Shown piece by piece: positions 49,401 through 61,615 of a stretch of 64,000 nt of DNA (the first letter of the stretch is position 1; each line of letters begins with the position of its first letter). The translations under genes and the position numbers were made by a program. This DNA comes from Carallia brachiata (lineage: Eukaryota; Streptophyta; Magnoliopsida; Malpighiales; Rhizophoraceae), in the NCBI GenBank assembly GCA_021464245.1, contig JADCRB010000035.1, positions 528,762 to 592,761 on the forward strand, in the 5' to 3' direction. A model generated the notes under the pieces. That model saw only the letters and a program-made list of their open reading frames with translations, had not been told where the DNA came from and made no database searches.

Positions 49401-51249
49401 CCCTCCTCAATTATCTACGGGCATATAAAACGGAAGTTGTTTGGACAAAAACATATTCCTCAATAATAATGCCGTGTGTTCAGGTAAAGCAAAAAAAAAA
49501 AACATGACCTTGATCCTACCATAATGACAACAAAACGTACAAGAACAATACATCAGACCTTAGATATAAGAAATGTATCACCTTTTGGTGCCGTCTCTGA
49601 ACACTGCAGTCACGGCTGTGCAAAGCTGCAACATTTCCATACTGGTCACAGAGTAGTTGGACTTCTAAATGTCGACTCTAATGAGAAAAACAAAATCACA
49701 TCAATAAGGTCCAAGCTTCTGTAATCATGGTGTAAAGGAGCTTTATTTAAATTAGCAGAAAATGGTAAACTAACCTGGGAAGCAACCTTCATTATAAATA
49801 TTGGTGAACCTGGAACTTCACCCTGAACTTGCTTGAACAGAGCCCTAACTTCATCATCATTATGAACCTAGAGAATTCAGGAGACAACAAAGATTATGCA
49901 CGAAAGGGTCCAAGCCAAGCAATTGGCAAGCTATTTAGTTAGCCATGCTCTTTTAACAATCAACCACCTAATAACATTCTGTCAGTCAAACCGTCTAAAT
50001 TCAAAATTACTTAATGTTTATGAAAGAGGCAAACCTTTCTTATGCCTTTACCGCCACCACCCCAAGATGCCTTGATCATTGCAGGGTAACCAACTACTTG
50101 ACAACTTGCAATTGCTTCCTCTGTTGTATATACACATGCTTCCCTATATATTTCATCTGGGATCGTAATCAAGCAACTTTCTGGAGGAATTTTCACCTGG
50201 GGAAGAATACAGCCTCTTAGATGAGTGCAAAACTAAAAATAACAGCATAACACCTGAAATAGCTTTATTACATGAGAACCACTCCATGGAAGTGTAGGAA
50301 CATCTGCCGCTTGAGCAATCAAAGATGAACCTATCTTATCTCCCAATGCAGCCATAGATACAGCAGGAGGCCCTAGAAATACAATCCCTTTAGCATTTAG
50401 TGCATCTGGTAGTTCAGGATTCTCAGATGCATGACCCCAACCAGGCCAAACCGCATCAACATGTGTAATCTCTGCCATCTGCCAACCACAAATAACAAAT
50501 TATCAACAAACCATATCTATTATCTCTGCCATTTGATGATAAGAATTGGCTAAATAAGAGAGAACCCTGTATCTGAATTAATCTTCTTGATGTTTTTAGA
50601 TAGTTGACCTACAGGGGCCTCAAAAAGTACTAGAATACATGGAACATTCACAAGAACTTTGCTCTTATTTGATCTAAGAGAATCTCAACAACACTACAAG
50701 GCATTTATTTTAGTTAAAGCAACCGATAATTTATAAGCTTGACCAGAATTCTTTCTTTTAAAGAGTGTCTGACTGAATTTAGTTGCATTTATGTGAATTA
50801 TTCCGGAGGCTGTGAATGAAACCAAAAGAAAATCCGAGTAAACAAAGAGCTTCATAGCACAATGTACATACCTCTACAATGAGCTGCACATTGGCATAGT
50901 TATTATTGTTGGTCCCACCAGGGACTTCCACAAACTGATCGGCAATCCTGATATGCTCTGCGTTGATCCTCATGTCTTCTGGTGTAGCCATGGCCACCAA
51001 TAAGATTGCCTTCTCTGTGCCAAATGTTTCATAAGCCCATGTTCTAACACTGCGTATAAACTTGACCGCAGCCATTCCATTGTTTGCAATTAAGATACTA
51101 TGAATCGGCTTCTTTCCTCCAAGAGCATGGCAGAATTCGTCCACTTCAGAGATAGTAGCAGGGCTCCTCAATGAAACTACCCCATTTATGTATCCATTCC
51201 CACGCCCAACGCCCAATGTTAACGACGGTTTACTCAATGCTTCAGACAT
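39325..51249 (-). CDS. ACC1: Acetyl-CoA carboxylase, homomeric eukaryotic type (cytosolic)
   Basis: Carboxylates acetyl-CoA to malonyl-CoA using ATP, bicarbonate and biotin; the cytosolic plant enzyme feeds very-long-chain fatty acid, wax and flavonoid synthesis. About 30 coding exons; main ones 51249-50872, 50478-50272, 50196-50035, 49414-49241, 48629-48442, 46411-46133, 44040-43771, 43693-43365, 43250-43013, 42898-~42543, 42443-42233, 41893-41717, 41619-39466, 39381-39325. Length about 2,265 residues, normal for the family. Biotin carboxylase occupies about 30-540, with the ATP-grasp loop [11 protein letters not shown] near 239-249. The biotin carrier motif [11 protein letters not shown] puts biotinyl-Lys at about 723. 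A long central domain follows. The carboxyltransferase (about 1530-2247) is mostly one 2,154-bp exon with [14 protein letters not shown] and [14 protein letters not shown]. It starts MSEALSKPS with no plastid transit peptide, hence cytosolic. Almost all junctions keep phase; the exception is at 42.54 kb. Stop TGA follows LRKVLG. Confidence 0.97.
46447..46474. repeat. (GA)n microsatellite in ACC1 intron
   Basis: About 28 bp of GA dinucleotides (CT on the gene strand) upstream of the biotin-carrier exon acceptor, acting as part of its polypyrimidine region. Confidence 0.85.
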
Positions 51250-51250
51250 G

Positions 51251-51911
51251 CTGCACACACAAGATAAATGTTACCAAACGCCTCAGAGTGGAAAGTCAAG
51301 TTTATCACTTTATTATTATTTTTATTTTTGTTCCCTTTCCATACACCAAAACCAAATGAAACCTAATGGTTTAATAGAAAGCCTAAACACGAACTGGACA
51401 CCCAATCACAGTAAAATAAACGTTGGGTTGGTGGGTCCGTTTGAACTGGTCAATTTTGAACTTCACCAGCACTTTCAGGACAACTCACTAAGAACTCTGG
51501 GGTTACTGTCTAGTTGCTTTACAAATAAGGGGTCTAAAGAACTAAAACCAAAGGGCAACTCCACAGGTAACTTGTAGTTTCATTTGCTTAAACGAAGCCA
51601 TCAGTGATAGTGGACCACAGAAACAAATGGTAACGCTGAAAATGAGAGAAACTCATAAAACTCAACATCCCAATCAAAAAAGAAAAAAACAAAAAAAGAG
51701 ACAAAGAAAAAGGAGGCAAGAAAATTGAATTCTTGAACGTGTACGCGACTAAATCTCAATCAAACACACAATTCTAAGCCACCGACAAGGCTGTTCACAG
51801 CCATCTACACCAAAACGATACAGAACTTCAAACAAGCACAACTATCAGCTTGATATAAACAAATACCCAATTCAAAGAAATTTAAAAAATATACATATAT
51901 AGCCAACGAAC
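51251..51911 (-). other. 5' UTR intron of ACC1
   Basis: On the minus strand a CAG|GTTCGT donor at about 51911 and a polypyrimidine-TGTGTGTGCAG acceptor at 51251 frame a ~660-bp leader intron ending one base before the start codon. The upstream leader exon continues to about 52200. Confidence 0.6.
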
Positions 51912-52345
51912 CTGAAAAAGAGCTGCAATTCAGAACCCGGGAATCAAATTGGGCTGACTTATTACGTTGATGGGCAATCAAACATGTGTTCTGAGTCAAA
52001 AAAACCCACAAAGAAAAGAAGGAAGGAAGGGAAGGAGGGTTATGAAGGGAATCAATGAAAGAAAAACAGAGAATTTTATTTTGTGGGTTACGTCTCTCTT
52101 CTTGTGGGATATGTATGTGTATGAATGTTGAAGTTATGTTATGTCCATTCACAATCTTGAAACATTGTGTCTGTCGTTTTTGAGTGTGTGTGTGTGGGTG
52201 GGTGTAAGAAGAAGCATTAAAGCCCAGTTTTTTATTTATGGACAAGTTTTGCAAATAGGTAGGTGTGAGTTAGGGAGGTTGGAAAATTCAAGTTTTAGCG
52301 ACTTTTAATGAGTCCCTGCACGTGGTACCTGCCCCGGCCACACCA
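51912..52345 (-). promoter_or_regulatory. ACC1 leader exon and proximal promoter
   Basis: The leader exon is at about 51912-52200 and contains an AC/GT dinucleotide run near 52180-52200. A TATA-like CATAAATAAAA on the minus strand at about 52230-52240 is a plausible core promoter. Confidence 0.4.
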
Positions 52346-52365
52346 CCCCCCCCCCCCCCCCCCCC
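52346..52365. repeat. Poly-C tract, 20 consecutive C
   Basis: Uninterrupted run of 20 C within a GC-rich pocket (52320-52380) about 110 bp upstream of the likely ACC1 core promoter. Confidence 0.9.
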
Positions 52366-53085
52366 TCCTTTTCTCCCCGCTTCCATCCTCTCTCGCTCTA
52401 AAAGACGCACTCTCTCTAAACCTGGTTGTAATAATGGAATAATGGAAGTAGGTTTCTATCTACCTTGGTTGGGTTCCTTTCTTTCTTTCTCTCATATCAC
52501 ACAACTCAACAAACTAAAAGAAGACAGCATAAATTCATTTTTACCCTTTGAACGTGTTTCCACATCTCGGTTCTTTGTTGGGTCCTCTTCATTCATTGAA
52601 TTGGAACGGGGAAAAAAATGGTTCTTATACAGTGTTAGTTTCTTTATTTATTCGATTGTCAAGATGGGATTTTTATGGTTTTTTTTTTGTTTTTTTTTGT
52701 TTTAACAAAATGGAAGTCAAATGTGTTTGCTATTAGTAAGTTGTCTTATAACATTATATCAAAAGATGGAACAAATTTCAACTTAAATTTTCCAACGTTG
52801 ATGCGAATGTCTTGACTGTAAGGTTGGTTGATGTTGTCGACCAACCCTTCTCTTTGTTTTCCCCCCATTTTCTATTTGATTGAGTTAGAGATAGGGAAAG
52901 ATTGATTTTTGACATGGTGTGTAGGTGAGGGCTTTGAATGATAATGTAGTGGTGTATTAATTATGCACAGCAGGTTCGGTTATGGTTGGAGGTTAGGTCT
53001 ATCCATGCTTTCCTTACCTCCTCTTATTATTGTTTTAATTCATTGTATTTATATTTTTTTGTTACACATTAAAAAATTATATATA
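52366..53085. other. Intergenic DNA upstream of ACC1
   Basis: A 127-codon frame (52322-52705, +) begins inside the poly-C tract and reads as low-complexity Pro then Phe; I take it as chance. No other gene seen. Confidence 0.5.
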
Positions 53086-53240
53086 GAGAACGATCATAAT
53101 ATAATTAATCAATTGATTTGTATAAATAAATGATTAATATTTACAATTATAATAAATGTATTTTTCATTATTTTTTTATTAAAATTAGTAATCATTTAAT
53201 TATACAAAATAATATATCTTATTATACTATAATTGTTTCC
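53086..53240. mobile_element. MITE-like foldback element
   Basis: The left arm (53086 onward: GAGAACGATCATAATATAAT, then GTATAAATAAATGATTAAT) pairs with the reverse complement of the right arm, ending ATTATACTATAATTGTTTCC at about 53240. The arms are ~55 bp, imperfect, with a short AT loop. Confidence 0.6.
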
Positions 53241-53744
53241 TGTCTGCTACTTAATATATTAATATGACTCAAACTAAAAAATGTTAATTATTAAGGGGGA
53301 AGAATTAACTCAGTCCTTTGACGGGTCCACTTAATGTGGAGGTTAGAGGTAGGAGAGATGATATTAACCTGATTTTTTTCTTCTGACTAATCTTTACTTA
53401 ATAAGGGAGATTAGAGTAGAAGCCAAGATTTGATCCCCACTTCCTCCCAAGTCCAAAAATTTGGTGATCACTTAAACTGATTCAAGTGATTTATTTAGCT
53501 ATTGGCACTTTTTTAAAATAAAAAAAAATCCTATTGGTAGCCTAGGAATGGTATGGCAAATATGTATTGTTACCAAATCAGTTGATTAGAGATAATGGAT
53601 AATGATTGATGATTGATTTTGAAAATAATATCTTTAAAAGAATTTATAATGTAGTCTCAAGAAGATAAATAACCCTTTAGAAATCCACCAAACCCATGCC
53701 CCCCCTAATAGCCTATTAAACCTTAGAGTTCAGAACCCCAACTA
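53241..53744. other. Intergenic DNA before the LINE
   Basis: No gene recognised. The 5' boundary of the LINE is uncertain and may lie inside this stretch. Confidence 0.35.
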
Positions 53745-53866
53745 ATGACCTCTTTGTCTGGTGACGCTCTCTCTCCCAGTGATAATCTTTCCAATCCTAT
53801 GGAAACAATGTCCTCTACTTCTACTGAAATGGCGATGGTAGCTGTCCTACAGCCACACGATCGCCA

Positions 53867-55060
53867 ATGATGCTATTGGCCTGGAACTGTCAAGGAATGG
53901 AGCAACTTTTAGCAGTTCGAGTTCTACGAGAACTCAACAAGAAGCACCACCCTTCAATAATCTTTCTTTCTGAGACAATGCAAAAGAGAGGAAGATTAGA
54001 AAATACTGACGCAATTTTCAATTTAATAGCTCTTTTTATGTTGATCCAAAAGGGATGAGTGATGGTTTGGCTTTGTGGTGGTTTGAAGAAGTGGATTTGC
54101 AAATATTAAATTCTTCTTATTATGTGATTAACTCTCAATGTACTTGGTGAGAGCAACCTTAGCTACTCTCATGCATTTATGATGAATGCCACAACACTGA
54201 TCGATCAAAAGTTTGGAAGGAACTGAAAGCTCTTATTCCGTCACACAACTCACTATGGCTCTGTGCCGGCGACATTAATTGCTTGTACAATTTTGTTGAG
54301 AAAGTTGGCGCTTAAAAAATTTGACAAAGTCAATTGAATCTATTTGTAAAGATTTGTAGAAGTATAGGCTCAATAACTTAAACGGATAACAAGAGAGAAT
54401 AAGCAAGTAATGTTAAATGGGCTTTTGGACACCACATCTTACCTAAAACCTTAAGGCTTAAGTTATGGGTCTTCTGACCACACTTATATATTGCTTTAAT
54501 TCTCCTTCCTTTCCAATATGAGACTTTTATATTTTATACTCTAACACGCCCCCTCACGCGAAAGCCCAACTCACCTGGGATGGGCCCAGCTCACTTGGGC
54601 TGGAAGCGTGAACAAACAACGAAAGTCCAACTCACCTAAGTTGGATCTAGCTCACCTAAGCTGGCTCTAATTCACCATTAAATGTGAGGGGCAGCAACAT
54701 TCAGACTCTGATACCATATAAAGATTTGTAGAAGTATAGACCCAATAACTTAAACGGATAACAAGAGAGAAGAAACAAGTAATGTTAAATGGGTTTTTGG
54801 ACACCACATCTTACCTAAAACCTTGAGGCTTAAGTTATGGGTCTTCTAACCACACTTATATATTGCTTTAATTCTCCATTCATTTCCAATATGTGACTTT
54901 TATATTTTATACTCTAACACTATTGATTTACTTTATGTCTGCACATGGCCTAATAAATCTAGGTTTCAAAGGCCTATCCTATACTTGGACCAACAGAAGA
55001 AGAGGACAGACTAATACGTAGGAAGATTGGACAGGGCTCTCATTAACAATGAATGGGCTG
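53867..55060 (+). pseudogene. LINE endonuclease domain, broken and split by the TRIM
   Basis: MMLLAWNCQGMEQLLAVRVL starts the apurinic-like endonuclease, followed by HHPSIIFLSETMQKRGR. The domain ends beyond the TRIM with GLSYTWTNRRRGQTNT (about 54985-55020), the conserved YTWTNxRxG block. Frameshifts and stops occur in between. Removing the TRIM and one target-site copy rejoins the interrupted frame. Confidence 0.8.
54345..54919 (-). mobile_element. TRIM retroelement (terminal-repeat retrotransposon in miniature), complete
   Basis: Two near-identical direct repeats of about 202 bp (54345-54546 and 54717-54919) flank a 170-bp interior. Read on the minus strand each LTR starts TGTTAGAG and ends CA (one copy TA). 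The 5' LTR is followed at once by TGGTATCAGAG, the initiator-methionine tRNA primer-binding site (54706-54716), and the 3' LTR is preceded by a purine-rich tract GCGTGAGGGGGCG. No coding capacity. A perfect 5-bp target duplication CTATT lies at 54340-54344 and 54920-54924. It is inserted in the LINE endonuclease region. The LTRs show no 5S rRNA-like segment that I can see, so it is not an evident Cassandra element. Being non-autonomous, it would rely on enzymes from other LTR elements. Confidence 0.93.
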
Positions 55061-55379
55061 TTTTATTCCGTGAGTCTTTCTTAATTCATGAAACAAGAAT
55101 GGGCTCAGCCCATAGGCCTATCCTCACCACTCATCCCATCTAGAAACAAAGGAAAAGGGTATTCAAATTTGAAACGTGATGGCCCTTTTATCCTGAATGC
55201 TGAGAGACAATTCAAGCCTCCTGGTCACTTAAATCAAGTGGCCCGCAAATCTAGAAAAATCTCCAGATGCACTGAAGCCATCCACACCTAGGCTAAAGGA
55301 ACCTTTGGGAACACCAAAATCTAAATCTCCCAAATTGAGAATCGGCCCAAACATGTTCAGTCCCTACCACCGTTGAATG

Positions 55380-56820
55380 AAGCTAGGGCGCAAGAAGATG
55401 AACTTGTAAAGGAGTTAGACGATTGCTGGAAACTAAAAGAAGAGGATGGGCTGCAGAGATCTCGGGTTGAATGGCTTTCCTTTGGTGATTGCAACACGCG
55501 GTTCTTCTATTAATGCAACCAACAGACGGCGTTATAATCGAATTGAACGTCTTCAAATAGATGATGGTGTGTGGCTTGAGAAAGAAGAGATTATAAGGAA
55601 ACACATCAATGCCTACTTTCAAGGGCTTTTCTCCTCACAAGATCTTCCTATGGATGAAGCTGTGTTGCCTCAAATATTAAAAATCGTTCCCCCAGAGCTG
55701 AATGACTGTCTAGATGCAATGGTTTCAGAAGAAGAAATTCACACTGTTGTCTTTCGATTGGGGCAATAAATCCCCAAGTCTAGACGGGCTTCAAGGGTTC
55801 TTCTATCAAAACAACTGGGGCATAGTTAAATAAGAGGTTACAGCTCTTATAAGAAGCTTTTTTCATAATAGAACCTTGCCGCCAGATCTCAACCGAACGT
55901 ACATAGCGCTGATCCCCAAAGACCATAATCCAGCCACAGTGAAGAATTACAGGTCAATTAGCCTATGTAACTTCAACTACAAGGTAATATCTAAAAATTT
56001 TGTCAATTGTTTGAGGCCTTAGTTAGATTCTTTTATATCCCTATGTCAGAATGTGTTCGTCCCAAGACACGCAATTTAGGATAATCTCTATGTTGCTCAA
56101 AAATTTTTCCAAGCCTGTAGGTAAAAGCGATTAGGTTAGCAAAGAATGATAGTTAAGCTCGATATACAAAAAGCATATGATTTAATAGAATGGAGCTTTC
56201 TACAATAGACCCTTGAACAGATGGGTTTCTCTGCAGCTTGGGTATAAAAAGTCATGATGTGTGTCAAATCTGTCTCCTTGCAGGTGCTCATAAACGGCCA
56301 ACCAATGCCCCCTTTTATCCCGTTAAGAGGCTTGTGGCAATGAGACACTCTCTTGCTTTACTTATTCTTATTTGTATTTGATATTTTATCTAGATTGCTT
56401 TCTAATGCTGTACAAAAATTTTCTTGTTGGTTTGAAACTATCACAGTACTACCCAAAACTATCTCACTGCTTCTTTGCAGATGATACTCTCCTATTCGCA
56501 CAAGCTACAGTGTCTGAGGCAAACACTCTTACGGCTATACCGAATTCCTAAATGCATCAGGCCAGACGATCAATTTAGCAAAGTCTGGACTACAATTTAG
56601 CCGAAACACACCTCAACAAAGGAGATTGGAGATTCATGAACCAAGGGGACTTGGCAGCTTCAACAAAGTGGATAAGTACCTTGGCCTACCAATCCAACTA
56701 GCTAGATCACAAATGAAGGCATTGGACTATATATTCCAAAGGGTTCAAAAAAGTTGTAAAGTTAGAATATGCGACCGTTGTCCCAAGCTGATCGGGGAAC
56801 TTTTATCAAATTTGTGATCA
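55380..56820 (+). pseudogene. LINE reverse transcriptase domain, broken
   Basis: Recognisable blocks in several frames are SPSLDGLQGFF, LIPKDHNPATVKNYRSISLC (about 55910-55970), the catalytic FADDTLLFAQA (about 56475-56510) and INLAKSGLQFS, then VDKYLGLPIQLARSQ. The FADD form of the Y/F-x-D-D active site is kept although the frame is broken repeatedly. Confidence 0.85.
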
Positions 56821-57539
56821 CCTCAATTCCTGTAAATGTTATGTCCTTCATTAGGCTTCTTATCTTTTTGTGTTGCAAGATCGAATCAACTGCCTCTCAA
56901 TTCTAGTAGAGATAGAAAGCCTTAGAAAAAATAATCTCATGGACAAGCTGGCGGAGAATAACTAGAACCATTAGGGAAGGAAGCCTTGGTTTCAGAGATC
57001 TCGTGGCTTTCAATCAATCACTCCTCACTAAGCAAGGTTGCAGGCTACTAACAAATTCCAATGCTGGTTGGGCAAAGATTTTATGGGGTGTATATTTTCC
57101 AACTTCTTTGTATATGATAGTACACTACCCACGGACAGCCTCATGGAGATGGAAAGGGCTTTTACATAGTAGAGACCTACTCAAATAGTGGATTAGGTGA
57201 AATTCAGAGATGGCAGGTGTATCACTCTATAGGACTCACCTTGGGTCCCTAATCTACCTGATTTTAGAATCTAAACATCCAGACCCAACCCCAATGAAGT
57301 ACTTTTAGTCAGAGATTTAATGGTACCAAGTAAAAGAATTTGATATGCTAACAAGATTTCTAAATGGTTCAACCCTGAAGAAGCTAAAGCAATCAGAAGT
57401 ATCCCCATTGCTATTAATCCAAAACCTGACTCTCTCATTTGGCACTATGAAAAATGGGGCCAATATTTAGTACAATCTGGATACTACCTGCTCACATGCA
57501 ACTAGCGATCAAATGCAGACAAACACTCATGCACAACCC

Positions 57540-58020
57540 TTCCTCAAACTTGGAGAAGAATTTGGAAAATGCAAGTTCCCCCCAAAGTGAAGATGTTTAT
57601 TTGGAGGGCTCTAAATAACAATCTCCCTACCTTGGCCAGATTACAAAGTAAAGGCATCAAGACTTCTACCAAATGTTTCCCATCTAGCTACTGTCCTGAG
57701 ACTTTGGAACACATGTTGTTCCAGTGCTCCACAATTACCTGGTTTGGAGGATTACTTGGATACTACCCTTCCTTTGTAGGCTTTCCATCTTTCAACACCT
57801 GGTGGGAAGACTTCACTGCCCAAATGACATCTGAGGCCGCAAGAGACTCAATTGACTTAGCAGCATACCACTGTTGGCATATTTGGAAGGCCAGAAATTT
57901 AGCCATCTTCAAGCATCCAAAACCTGACCCTGCTACCACCATCAAGAAAATTTTAGCCTTCTGGAAAGAACATGATCTCCTAAAACAACCCGATGGCCAC
58001 CAGGAGAATGCCTTATAAGA
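57540..58020 (+). pseudogene. LINE zf-RVT (reverse transcriptase zinc-binding) domain remnant
   Basis: An open stretch reads WRRIWKMQVPPKVKMFIWRA, then LPTLARLQSKGI and ETLEHMLFQCS; the Trp, Cys and His positions match zf-RVT. It is the longest intact frame in the element (149 codons from 57569). Confidence 0.85.
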
Positions 58021-58059
58021 GAGACCAGCGTAGTGGATACCACCCACTATAGGTAGGTA

Positions 58060-58556
58060 CAAAATTAACTACGACGCTTCTTTTGACAGCCTCAACTAAC
58101 GCGTAGGTATTGCAGCTGTAGAAAGAAACTCTATGGGCAACATTGTTTTGGGCATATCGTATGTGGAATATGCACAGTTACCTCTAATGCCGAAAGCTAT
58201 AGCCTTTCATTCATAAGCTCAATTGCCACAATTCCTAGGTGGTCAGAATATGGTAATAGAGATAGATTCAAAGGACATCCACAATGAAATCAAAAGACCT
58301 CAAAGTGAATGTCAATGGGAAACATAGCCTATTTTGAATGATGTTAGCAGGCTTTTGGCAACCCTGCAGAATTGCATTTGTGTAGCGATTAATCGTAGGC
58401 TAATCAGGTTTCGAATTAAGTGGCAAACCAGTCTAGATGGGGGATATGTCCAACAAATTGGATTGGCAACCATCCGGCACACTTCCTATGCTTGTTTCAA
58501 CTTGATTTATCACATTAATGAAAGCTCTATACTTCTGTGTCAAAAAAAAAAAAAAA
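58060..58556 (+). pseudogene. LINE RNase H domain remnant and 3' A tract
   Basis: KINYDASFD gives the first RNase H carboxylate, followed by VGIAAVERNSMGNIV, then VIEIDSKDI. Stops interrupt it. It ends near the A tract at about 58541-58556. Confidence 0.75.
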
Positions 58557-58557
58557 A

Positions 58558-61011
58558 GCACATTCAATCATGAAATGAAACGAGAAGAGATCTATTTTCT
58601 AGTGGCCATGTTCACTCAAGTGATGAATAACAGAGCGGCAACAGGATGTTATTTTACAAATTTCAAAAATTTGCCTCGAAGAAAATTTTCAATAATTAAT
58701 AAAAGAACTTTATTACAGCAGTTAATTTTAACTAATAATAAAATAATCACGTTATTTATTTAACATAATCTAATAATTTGTTTATTTAACAAAATCAACA
58801 CCATTCTTGGCGACGTCTTGATGCAATGCCAAAGAAAATTTTCAGTTTCACTGGTATAATTGCACTTCGCGTACTTTTTCGCCACATTCGCCTGCAATTC
58901 ACAATGATTCAATTGATATTTGACCAACGTTATAATTGTTATTTGATAAATTTAGTGACAATCAAACTTTAAATTCAGGAATGAAATTTTAGGTTATAAC
59001 CCGCAAACAAGATGGACAATTTAATATGACTTGTAAAAAAAAAAAATAGATCAAAAATAAAAAATAAGAACATTTTTAATTTGACTTACTTAAAATATCA
59101 GTTAAATTAATTCAATTTTAAATGTGAATAAAAATTAAAAATTTAAGTGAAGTTTACTTAAAATAAAAAATAATAAAATATTTTTATATAATGTAAAATT
59201 ATTAATGAGTTATATTAAAACAAAGTGAATAAAAATATACTTATAAGAGATTTGCCTTAAATGCACTGTTAACCATTTGGCTTATTTCCTCCACCCGCTC
59301 GATATCTAATGCCATATATTTGAGATGTCAAAAAAAAAAACAAAAAAAAAAAAAAGATGTCAATGTCATCAACCGTTAACAAATTAATATAAATGCCCAC
59401 ATGTCCCACATTGCCAAAAATGATAATAGTAATGTTACATATGGAATCCTTCTATTAACAAAACCTCAATAGACAAAACGCCATGGACGTAATCATACAC
59501 TATTAATCAAATAATATTTTTTTGACATAATATAATCAAATAATTATACACAATAATTTAATCAAATAATATAATATTGAAAAAATAAGGCCAAACATAT
59601 TGAAGGTTACTGTATTAGAGAATATATAACTTCATTTATTTTTTATTATTTAAAATAACAGTGAAATTATGTACCTTTGATATTATAACTGCTCCCACAA
59701 ATATAAAATTTTATGGATTAAGATATCTTTTTATTTATTTTTTACTATTTTATCAATTGTACATAAATGACTTCGCAAATTTCGTGTCTATATACTTTGG
59801 TCCTTTTTGTTATTATGGTCATTATTTTCGATCATGGAATTCATGAAAACTTAGTAGATTGAATAAACCTAAATGTTTTCACAAGTAATCACAACCATAT
59901 CAGTTCTCAACTAAATTTTTTCCTTCCAGGACAAAAAAAATTGTCATCCAAATTTCATCGAAGTTTAATCAACAAAAGCATAATAGCCACTTATTTTTGT
60001 TTTCTAGAAATGGTTAGTTTCTAAAAGTTTGACCATATTAGTAATGTATTTCTAGTATAATTGATTGAAATATTCTTGTTTAATTTTTTTTAATTTTATT
60101 TTCGAATTTAAGTGACTAGTTTTCTCTTTCAACCTTATAATCTCTATTGTAAGAAAAAAAAAAGCTTTTTTAACAACAAAAAAAAAAACAAAACAGAGAT
60201 GTGTCACAACGAAATTGATTATCGTAAATAAAAATTAAAAATGAAGTCATTTATTAACGTTTTCATTTAACTTTTTTTATAACGAAAATCTACTATTTAA
60301 ATATTAATAGACTCTAGTATGCATCTGCATATCAGACATGGGTAATTATCAAATTCAAAACTGGACACTGCATTTAGACTAAATTGCCAAACTCAATTGG
60401 GGACACCAACATTTATTGCACCTTTGGCAAGAGTGACGGGGCGGGGACCAAAACTTTGCCAAAAAAAACATTATATCTAATTATGATGACTTCATAGGCC
60501 ATCAAATTCTTAAATCCAATCTTAAAAAAGAGGACAAATTTAAACCTCGTCATTAAGCAACAATTACAGCATGATTAAGCCCATAACTGGGTGTTCTTGG
60601 CCACAAGGACTGACGGCCCTACGAGGGAAATCTTTGATTTGCGGCCATATATTGGCAACTAAATTTAATTAAAATGATGTTAATTATACCCTTTCAAGAG
60701 AATTATAGTCCATACATATATATAAGCGAAGAGGATTAGTAAGAAATGAAATTTGAATTTATAATATTTTATTTAAGCATAATGTCTAATAATCAGTTAA
60801 ACTATACTTGTTAGGTATTTCGGATAAATCTTCTACCTACTTAATGATGTATTAGCCCTTTTGGGCTCTTTTTTTTTTTGAAAAATTATGATTTAAATGG
60901 AGTATTTTTTTTCTAATGACTGAGACTGAGGCTCAAGATATAGTTGCTTGAATATTTAATTTAAAGTATAAATTCAAATTGTAGGCCTTATATATATATA
61001 TACATAAGAGA
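58558..61011. other. Gene-free AT-rich DNA
   Basis: A and T tracts, no recognised gene or RNA. Confidence 0.5.
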
Positions 61012-61615
61012 AGTTAAGAAAAAATCTCAGTTTTTATATCTCCGACATCAATTCCTCATAAATTCGTAGATTAAAAATAATATTAAAATATTTTATAATT
61101 ATAAAAATTCTATCACAATTAGAAATAAAGTTCACAATTAATATAAATTTAAGTATCATCAAATAAGAATTTTATTGATTTGTATATTCCTATTTTGACT
61201 ATAGTTCAATCTCTATAATTATAAATTTTATAATAAAATAAAATAATAAAAAAGAAAAATTATTATTTCACCAATCCTCATTTTTAGAAAGGAAAAAAAA
61301 TCAAAAAAAATCTATCGAAAAGCTGAGAAAAAATCTTAATCTTTCTATCTCTTACATCAATGCCTCATAAATTCGTATATTAAAAATAATATTAAAATAT
61401 TTTATAAAATTATAAAAAATTTATAAAAATTCATAATTAATATAAATCTAATTATAATCAGATAATAATTCTATTAATTTATATATTCTTATTTTGACTA
61501 TAGTTCAATCTCTATAACTATAAATTTTATAATAAAATAAAATAATAAAAAGGAAAAAAAACTATTTCACCAATCCTCCTTTTTAGAAAGGAAAAAAAAT
61601 TTTAAAAAATCTCTC
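61012..61615. repeat. Tandem duplication of a ~308-bp AT-rich unit
   Basis: Copy 1 (about 61012-61313) and copy 2 (about 61320-61615) share ordered blocks: AGAAAAAATCT, CCTCATAAATTCGTA, TTAAAAATAATATTAAAATA, TATTTTGACTATAGTTCAAT and ATTTCACCAATCCTC-TTTTTAGAAAGG. Substitutions and an internal deletion separate them. No coding capacity. Confidence 0.85.

Larger units (their letters stand above)
53745..58557 (+). mobile_element. Decayed L1-type LINE (non-LTR retrotransposon) with nested TRIM
   Basis: Plant L1-clade ORF2 domains occur in the right order on the plus strand: endonuclease (53867 on), reverse transcriptase (about 55380-56800), zf-RVT (about 57550-57770) and RNase H (about 58060-58540). 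A terminal A tract (about 58541-58556) closes the element. Many in-frame stops and frameshifts break the reading frame, so the copy is dead. Without the nested TRIM it is about 4.2 kb. ORF1 was not found, so the copy may be 5'-truncated. Transposition by such copies is target-primed and leaves A-tails. Confidence 0.88.

Noticed and set aside
52322..52705. 127-codon frame upstream of ACC1
   Set aside because: Created by the poly-C tract (poly-Pro) and a T-rich tail (poly-Phe); chance.
54345..54919. Identification of the TRIM as Cassandra
   Set aside because: Cassandra LTRs carry a 5S rRNA-like segment with pol III boxes; none is visible in these LTRs.
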